DNA of 11,215 nt from Alphaproteobacteria bacterium UBA2947 (GTDB lineage: Bacteria; Pseudomonadota; Alphaproteobacteria; Rs-D84), in NCBI GenBank assembly GCA_002348925.1, contig DEBV01000008.1, positions 36,729-47,943 of the forward strand, read 5' to 3'. The translations under genes and the position numbers were made by a program. A model generated the notes under the pieces. The model ran no database searches, was not told the DNA's origin, and saw nothing but the letters and a program-made list of their open reading frames with translations. Position 1 is the first letter of the stretch; each line of letters starts with the position of its first letter. Positions 6,775 to 11,215 of the stretch are shown here, piece after piece.

Positions 6775-7941
6775 TTACTTTTCCAAGACTTTTATTCCTG
6801 GCAAAGATTTACCTTCGATAAATTCAAGGAAAGCACCACCACCAGTTGAAACATAACTTATATCGTCTAACACCCCACACGCATCCAATACAGCAACTGT
6901 ATCTCCACCGCCAACAACGCTTTCTAAGTGCCCTTCTTTCGTATATTTAGCCAGTGCACGCGCAAAATCAAACGAAGCACGTCCCCAACGCGCCCCAAAT
7001 TCAGTGACCCCAAAAGGCCCATTCCAAATAACTGTTTTCGCAGTGTTTAATAAATCTATATTTCGCGCGATAGTTTTATCGCCATCGTCCATTATAATAT
7101 CATCGTCTTTGATTTTATCGGCATCACAATTTTCACGCACTGCATTTTTATCAAATTCTTTTGCGACACCTTTGTCCAGTGGTAAAAATAATTTGCAATC
7201 ATTTTCAACCGACAATTTGATTATTTCATTAACAGTACTGACCATATCTTTTTCACAAAGAGAATCGCCAACTGGCAACCCCAGCGCATAATTAAAAGTC
7301 GTACCCATTGCGCCACCAATAACCATCTTATCAGCAATCTTTACTATTTTTTTCAAAACTTCTATCTTGGTTGAAACTTTACCGCCACCGACATATGCAA
7401 TCAAAGGCCGCACAGGACTGTCTAATAATTTAGTTAAATTTGTTATTTCTTTTTCAAGCAATAAACCCGCATACGACGGCAGATATTTTGTGACACCAAC
7501 AATACTGGCGGCGCTGCGATGCGACACAGCAAACGCATCATTTACATAAATATCATAACCACTTGCCAGTTTCTTTGCGAACGCGTCATCATTTTCTTCT
7601 TCCCCAATATAGAAACGCAGGTTTTCCAAAAGCACAACATCGCCATCTGCCATATCCATCAAGAAATCTTTTTTCAAACAATCGTCTATAAAAGGCACAT
7701 TCATATATTCTGCAATCGGACGCAATGATAATTCAGGAACATATTTGCCCTTTGGTCGTCCAAGGTGTGAACAAATAACAACACGCGCGCCATTGTCTAT
7801 CAAATATTTTATTGTTGGCATAGATGCATCTATTCTGAAAGAATCTGTTATTTTTCCATCAACAATCTGCACATTAAAATCATCACGCAGCAAAACATAC
7901 TTTGAACGAACATCAACATCGTGAACATTACGAATTTCCAT
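6775..7941 (-). CDS. pgk: Phosphoglycerate kinase
   Basis: This cytoplasmic enzyme transfers phosphate between 1,3-bisphosphoglycerate and ADP in glycolysis and in reverse in gluconeogenesis. The 388 residues are a normal length. Substrate-binding residues are visible in the N-lobe: R19, D21 and N23 (the RxDxN motif), R36, H59 and R62 in SHLGRPKG, R109 in LENLRF, and R142 in VNDAF..SHR. The C-lobe has the GGGK..STK segment, GPFGVTEF, GGGDTVAVL and a STGGGAFLE nucleotide-site motif. Several positions depart from the consensus: RDDFNVQ for RVDFNVP, MGTTF for MANTF, and HRSAAS for HRAHAS. The protein is thus divergent but should be active. ATG 7941 overlaps the rnhB end by 14 nt, and AAAGGA sits 9 nt upstream inside rnhB, so translation is probably coupled to rnhB. 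Confidence 0.97.
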   Translation of the reverse strand: MEIRNVHDVDVRSKYVLLRDDFNVQIVDGKITDSFRIDASMPTIKYLIDNGARVVICSHLGRPKGKYVPELSLRPIAEYMNVPFIDDCLKKDFLMDMADGDVVLLENLRFYIGEEENDDAFAKKLASGYDIYVNDAFAVSHRSAASIVGVTKYLPSYAGLLLEKEITNLTKLLDSPVRPLIAYVGGGKVSTKIEVLKKIVKIADKMVIGGAMGTTFNYALGLPVGDSLCEKDMVSTVNEIIKLSVENDCKLFLPLDKGVAKEFDKNAVRENCDADKIKDDDIIMDDGDKTIARNIDLLNTAKTVIWNGPFGVTEFGARWGRASFDFARALAKYTKEGHLESVVGGGDTVAVLDACGVLDDISYVSTGGGAFLEFIEGKSLPGIKVLEK

Positions 7942-8554
7942 TTTTATTTATCCTTTCTTTGACTGGACGATAAGTCTTTCTATAATGCTCATTTATACCA
8001 TATTTATCGATTGCTTGCAAATGTTGTTGTGTTGGATAACCAGCATTTTTATCCCAATCATATTGTGGATATTTTTGTGCCAAATCTTTCATAATTCTGT
8101 CGCGTGTCACCTTTGCAAGAATAGACGCCGCAGCAATAGACAAAGATTTCGCGTCGCCCTTTACAACCGATTCGCCTTGCAGGCCTTTTGGCATTTTATT
8201 TCCGTCTATTAAACAATATTCGACATCAACCCCCAGCGCATCTATGGCACGTGTCATTGCGGTAAGCGACGCTTGTAAAATATTCATATCGTCAATCTCT
8301 GCCGCACTGCACTGTGCCACAGACCAAATAATATCAGAATTATTTGTTATCCAATCATAAGCAATATTTCTCTGCTTTTCACTCATCTGTTTAGAATCAC
8401 AAATAAGTGGCATATCATCAAAATCATATTTTTTAAAAACAACAGCCCCCGCAACCACAGGCCCACAAAGTGGGCCCCGCCCTGCTTCATCAGCACCGGC
8501 GACTATTTTTTTACCACACTTTTTTTCAATAGAAAAATCAGGAACACTTCGCAT
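7928..8554 (-). CDS. rnhB: Ribonuclease HII
   Basis: RNase HII cleaves RNA in RNA-DNA hybrids and starts removal of single ribonucleotides from DNA. The 208-residue product has GADEAGRG (20-27) with catalytic D22 and E23, D117 in LIDGN and D134 in KGDAKS. It also has DSKQMSEKQR (53-62), ASILAKVTRD (143-152) and the C-terminal NAGYPT segment. The start lies 2 nt after the stop of the lytic transglycosylase gene, with no visible Shine-Dalgarno sequence, so translation probably depends on ribosomes finishing that gene. As I recall, rnhB is a direct neighbour of ccrM in several alphaproteobacteria. Here the two are near each other but separated by the transglycosylase gene and nrdR. Confidence 0.97.
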   Translation of the reverse strand: MRSVPDFSIEKKCGKKIVAGADEAGRGPLCGPVVAGAVVFKKYDFDDMPLICDSKQMSEKQRNIAYDWITNNSDIIWSVAQCSAAEIDDMNILQASLTAMTRAIDALGVDVEYCLIDGNKMPKGLQGESVVKGDAKSLSIAAASILAKVTRDRIMKDLAQKYPQYDWDKNAGYPTQQHLQAIDKYGINEHYRKTYRPVKERINKNGNS

Positions 8555-8556
8555 GA

Positions 8557-10281
8557 TTATAATGATGTTTTATCAAAAACCTTGTTCACAACATATTCAT
8601 CTTCGCTGTTGTAATACGGCCATTTACCATCAGCCAATTCTTGCAACGCGGTTAATGGCTGATTCAAGCGCGCACGATAAAGCCATAAATTAGACATCAC
8701 GCGTTTAATATAATATCTTGTTTCATACGCAGGAAAACTTTCAATATATAACAATGGATCAGATGTAGAAAAACTTTTTTCAAACTTTGCCAAATTACCA
8801 ATACCGGCATTATAAGCAATTAACATTTTTATAATATTATTTTGCACCAAATCTTGTTGCAACAAATCAACGATAAATTGTTGTCCCAAGAACATATTGT
8901 GTTCAGGATTAGACATATCTATTTCAGACATCTTAACAGAATTTTTACGTGCAACCAATTTCGCAGTTTTTGGCATTAACTGCATAACGCCGTTTGCCCC
9001 AGCAGTCGATTTCGCAGTTTGTTTAAATCCGCTTTCTTGTTTTGTAATTGCCAAAAGCAGCGCCCTGTCGATAGACCATCCGCCCAACGGTTCCCAATTA
9101 GGCAACGGATATTGTGCAGAATAAATAATATCATCATTTATTTCTAAAATACCCCTGTCGCGCATAACCCCAGACACCAAAATCGCAACACTTGGCAAAC
9201 CATAAAGCGAAGAAACCGCATTAACCGCATGCAACATTTTATCCGAAGATTTCGCTGTCACCAGATATTTAAGATATTGTTCTGCCCTTGCTTTACGACC
9301 AACTTGCAGCAAAGCCAATGCTTTTTTACCATATTTATCTTCGCGCAATGTGATAATATCTTCATCTGAACAATCTTGTTCGAAAAATTCATATTCAGGT
9401 GTATCACCCAACATAGTAGAAGCCAGCGCACCATAAAAAGACATTGGATAAGCTGCCGCAACTTTCCAATACTTTTTTGCAGCGGACCCATCGCCATTTA
9501 TATCTGCACTGCGCCCCGCCCAAAAAGCAGCTTCTGTTTTACGTGCATTGTTTATTTGTGTCAAATCAAGTATTTGCCCAAAATATTTTTGTGCTTCGCC
9601 ATATTTTTGTTCTTTGTAATAAAGCAAACCCATGGTCCACAAACCGTATTCAGATTTTGCATCAGACGAAACAAAGCCCCACTTTTTTGCCAATTCATAT
9701 TCACCATTTGTGTAATACAAGAAAGATAATCTTCCCGCCAAACGTCCATAATCAGATTCTGAAATTTTTGATTTGAAAGATTTATCTTCCAATATATTGC
9801 GTGCAGTTTTTGAAGAACCAGAACGTATTGCTTTTTTAAATTTATCGATAGTCTTGGTTGTTTTTTCTTTGTACTGTTTCACAGTCCAATTTTCAGATTG
9901 CGCAGATTCAATATATTCTTTGCCTGTAATGATATGTGGCATATTAGGTTTGCGTACAGACGCTTTTTTTATGCCTGCCATTTTATATAATCTTTCAGAA
10001 CCAGGCATATCATAATATTTGTCCATCCAAGATTTTAATTCGCTTCCGCGCGTATGATAAGTTTTTGAAGTATATCTTTGATACAGCACTTCGTTCATAA
10101 GTGATTTATCAGTTAATTTGCTTTCCAATTTTTTTGCAGATTCAATTCGCTCTTTGTCTTGCAACATAAATATTTGTGCATAAAGCGCGGCATCTTCATT
10201 ACTTAATACATCAGCAGATTCCAGCGCAAACACAGGAAGCGCGAAAAACATTGCCATAAAAAAGCATAATATTTTTTTCAT
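8557..10281 (-). CDS. slt: Soluble lytic murein transglycosylase, Slt70-like
   Basis: These enzymes cleave the MurNAc-GlcNAc bond of peptidoglycan, forming a 1,6-anhydro end, in the periplasm. The 574-residue product begins with a signal peptide (MKKI, a hydrophobic core, cleavage after VFA near residue 19). A long helical region with TPR-like segments follows (about 180-330, e.g. YTNGEYELAKKWG and YYKEQKYGEAQKYF). The catalytic SLT domain spans about 405-525, with catalytic E416 in TKQESGF, GVMQLMP (431-437) and IAYNAG (488-493). The frame extends upstream to a GTG at 10320. I preferred ATG 10281 because it places the signal peptide at the N-terminus and starts 2 nt after the nrdR stop. No Shine-Dalgarno is visible, so translation is probably coupled to nrdR. 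The Slt70-type build (helical superstructure plus C-terminal SLT domain) is clear, but the exact subfamily is less certain. Confidence 0.93.
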   Translation of the reverse strand: MKKILCFFMAMFFALPVFALESADVLSNEDAALYAQIFMLQDKERIESAKKLESKLTDKSLMNEVLYQRYTSKTYHTRGSELKSWMDKYYDMPGSERLYKMAGIKKASVRKPNMPHIITGKEYIESAQSENWTVKQYKEKTTKTIDKFKKAIRSGSSKTARNILEDKSFKSKISESDYGRLAGRLSFLYYTNGEYELAKKWGFVSSDAKSEYGLWTMGLLYYKEQKYGEAQKYFGQILDLTQINNARKTEAAFWAGRSADINGDGSAAKKYWKVAAAYPMSFYGALASTMLGDTPEYEFFEQDCSDEDIITLREDKYGKKALALLQVGRKARAEQYLKYLVTAKSSDKMLHAVNAVSSLYGLPSVAILVSGVMRDRGILEINDDIIYSAQYPLPNWEPLGGWSIDRALLLAITKQESGFKQTAKSTAGANGVMQLMPKTAKLVARKNSVKMSEIDMSNPEHNMFLGQQFIVDLLQQDLVQNNIIKMLIAYNAGIGNLAKFEKSFSTSDPLLYIESFPAYETRYYIKRVMSNLWLYRARLNQPLTALQELADGKWPYYNSEDEYVVNKVFDKTSL

Positions 10282-10283
10282 AT

Positions 10284-10790
10284 TCAAAATAAAGATGTTT
10301 TTGTTTTTGGTAATGGACACACGATTGCGTCATCATCTGCTTCTGGTATTTGACTGATAATTTTTTTAAAATCAGAAACTTTTGAAAACTTTCTGTACAC
10401 CGAAACAAATCTTATAAAAGCAATAGGATCCAGATTCAACAAAGAATCAGAAACCATTTGTCCAACCATTGCACTGGTCACTGTATCGTCTTCAGATTCT
10501 GTTTCAAGACGACGTTGAATTGACGCAACCAAACGTTCGATTTGTTCATCTTTGACATCGCGATTACGACACGCTAATTTTATACTGCGATACAATTTAT
10601 CCCTGTCAAAAGGTTCAGATTTTCCACTATTTTTACGAACAATTAAATCACGCATTTGTATACGTTCAACAGTGGTAAATTTTGCACCACACTGATTACA
10701 AACACGACGACGGCGAATTATCGCATCTTCAATATCCGGGCGCGAATCCGCCACTCTGCTGTCAGTAGAATTACAATATGGACATCTCAT
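10284..10790 (-). CDS. nrdR: Transcriptional repressor NrdR
   Basis: NrdR represses ribonucleotide reductase genes according to ATP/dATP binding. The 168-residue product has an N-terminal zinc ribbon (C3, C6, C31, C34; MRCPYC and VCNQCG) with an Arg-rich stretch at 26-29. An ATP-cone domain follows (about 46-136: IVRKNSGKSEPFDRDKL through FIRFVSVYRKF). The frame is open up to 10952, but family proteins start exactly at MRCPYC, so ATG 10790 is chosen. The upstream 54 codons fall in a promoter-like AT-rich region and match nothing. A C-terminal tail of roughly 20 residues beyond the ATP cone makes it slightly long. It is the first gene of the operon. No ribonucleotide reductase gene and no clear NrdR box lies in the window. 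Confidence 0.97.
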   Translation of the reverse strand: MRCPYCNSTDSRVADSRPDIEDAIIRRRRVCNQCGAKFTTVERIQMRDLIVRKNSGKSEPFDRDKLYRSIKLACRNRDVKDEQIERLVASIQRRLETESEDDTVTSAMVGQMVSDSLLNLDPIAFIRFVSVYRKFSKVSDFKKIISQIPEADDDAIVCPLPKTKTSLF

Positions 10791-10856
10791 AATCTTCAAG
10801 GGTAGAAAAAATTCATTAACAAGTAAAGCAGAATTTATATTAAAAAAAATTGCTTT

Positions 10857-10885
10857 TTTATAAAAATCAAGTGTTTTTTTTACAA
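10857..10885 (-). promoter_or_regulatory. Putative promoter of the nrdR-slt-rnhB-pgk operon
   Basis: On the minus strand TTGTAA (10885-10880), a 17-bp spacer and TATAAA (10862-10857) predict a start near 10850 and a leader of about 60 nt before nrdR. A GANTC site (10889-10893) lies 3 bp upstream of this -35 box. Confidence 0.45.
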
Positions 10886-10888
10886 ACC

Positions 10889-10893
10889 GATTC
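10889..10893. promoter_or_regulatory. GANTC (CcrM-type) site between divergent promoters
   Basis: GATTC is the only GANTC site in the 190-bp nrdR-ccrM intergenic region. It lies between the nrdR -35 box (10880-10885) and the proposed ccrM -35 box (10896-10901). It is embedded in ACCGATTCGC (10886-10895). GANTC is the target of the CcrM family encoded next to it, so methylation-dependent feedback is plausible by analogy with Caulobacter. Confidence 0.45.
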
Positions 10894-10895
10894 GC

Positions 10896-10926
10896 TTGAT
10901 GCTTTTTTATAAGCCCAAAATATGAT
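10896..10926 (+). promoter_or_regulatory. Tentative promoter of ccrM
   Basis: TTGATG (10896-10901) and TATGAT (10921-10926) are separated by a long 19-bp spacer. TAAAAT at 10926-10931 is an alternative -10 box without a good -35. A start near 10933-10940 would give a leader of about 45 nt containing a purine-rich GAGGGAG (10962-10968). I see no TTAA-N7-TTAA CtrA box. Confidence 0.3.
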
Positions 10927-10980
10927 AAAATATAGCAAAGACAAGGACACAAAAAAGTCCAGAGGGAGCAAGAGAGAAAA

Positions 10981-11215
10981 ATGCAAAAATATTTAAATCA
11001 GATTTTGTGCGGTGATTGTATCGAAATTATGCGCAATATCCCAGATGCATCTGTGGATGCAGTTTTTGCAGATTCTCCATATAATTTACAACTGGGCGAA
11101 AAAACTCTCTATCGCCCCGAAGACCAAACCGCTGCACGCGCAGTGCGCGATAATTGGGATGCGTTTGAATCAAATGAACAGTACGATGAATTCACACGTC
11201 AATGGATGGCGGAAT
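10981..11215 (+). CDS. ccrM: CcrM-like GANTC adenine methyltransferase (5' part only)
   Basis: This is a DNA N6-adenine methyltransferase of the beta class. In alphaproteobacteria CcrM methylates GANTC late in the cell cycle and so couples transcription to replication. Only the first 78 codons are in the window. They begin MQKYLNQILCGDCIEIM and continue with SVDAVFAD, then the catalytic motif IV as D31-S32-P33-Y34 followed by NLQLG. After that come RPE..., DNWDAFES and YDEFTRQWM, which follow the Caulobacter CcrM N-terminus as I remember it (HGDCIE, FADPPYNLQLG, DHWDQFES, YDKFTREW). Motif IV is DSPY, not the more usual DPPY. The FxGxG motif and the C-terminal DNA-binding domain lie beyond the edge. 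The gene is divergent from nrdR, and the start is the only good ATG, after a purine-rich leader. Confidence 0.9.
   Translation, partial: MQKYLNQILCGDCIEIMRNIPDASVDAVFADSPYNLQLGEKTLYRPEDQTAARAVRDNWDAFESNEQYDEFTRQWMAE

Noticed and set aside
8167..8176. Third copy of ACCGATTCGC
   Set aside because: It lies inside rnhB where it encodes part of GESV, with no promoter-like boxes around it; kept only as a caution against over-reading the promoter copies.
10282..10320. Longer form of the lytic transglycosylase from GTG 10320
   Set aside because: It would place 13 polar residues before the signal peptide and overlap nrdR; ATG 10281 starts 2 nt after the nrdR stop.
10791..10952. N-terminal extension of nrdR by 54 codons
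   Set aside because: The family starts at MRCPYC, and the extension covers AT-rich promoter-like DNA without family similarity.
10945..10960. GGAC/GTCC hairpin in the ccrM leader
   Set aside because: A 4-bp stem with an 8-nt loop is too weak to be called a regulatory structure.

Overview
The window is AT-rich bacterial chromosome, most likely from an alphaproteobacterium. The clearest pointer is the start of a CcrM-type (GANTC) adenine methyltransferase at the right edge, next to nrdR and close to rnhB, together with an adjacent clpP-clpX pair. The low GC and the pair of very large cysteine-rich exported proteins suggest a host- or gut-associated low-GC lineage. That placement is inference, not a database result. 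The window has no tRNA, rRNA, CRISPR array or insertion sequence, and no gene-free stretch longer than about 190 bp.

Left region (1-4800): two large exported Cys-rich proteins flank infA. The left one (minus strand, cut by the window edge) has 34 cysteines after its signal peptide. The right one (plus strand, 764 aa) has 31. They are divergent paralogues. Both carry the same N-terminal cysteine spacing (C-X6-C-X4-C-X9-C-X-C), matching middle segments and a matching C-X2-C-X5-C-x-G-G motif. I recognise no named family for them, and they are the best candidate here for something undescribed. infA (translation initiation factor IF-1) lies between them. It shares a 131-bp divergent promoter region with the left gene and is separated from the right gene by its own terminator. 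A bidirectional terminator at 4749-4788 closes this block against clpX, which arrives from the other side.

Middle region (4801-6725): clpP and clpX (minus strand) form the ClpXP protease operon behind a good sigma70-type promoter. The usual neighbours tig and lon are not adjacent.

Right region (6775-10885): nrdR, a Slt70-type lytic transglycosylase gene, rnhB and pgk form a very tight minus-strand operon, with gaps of 2 and 2 nt and an overlap of 14 nt. It links control of deoxynucleotide synthesis, murein turnover, RNA-DNA hybrid repair and glycolysis. nrdR is divergent from ccrM across a 190-bp promoter region. Its only GANTC site lies between the two proposed -35 boxes. The same 10-bp sequence containing that site recurs at the clpP promoter, which suggests methylation-sensitive control of both units.
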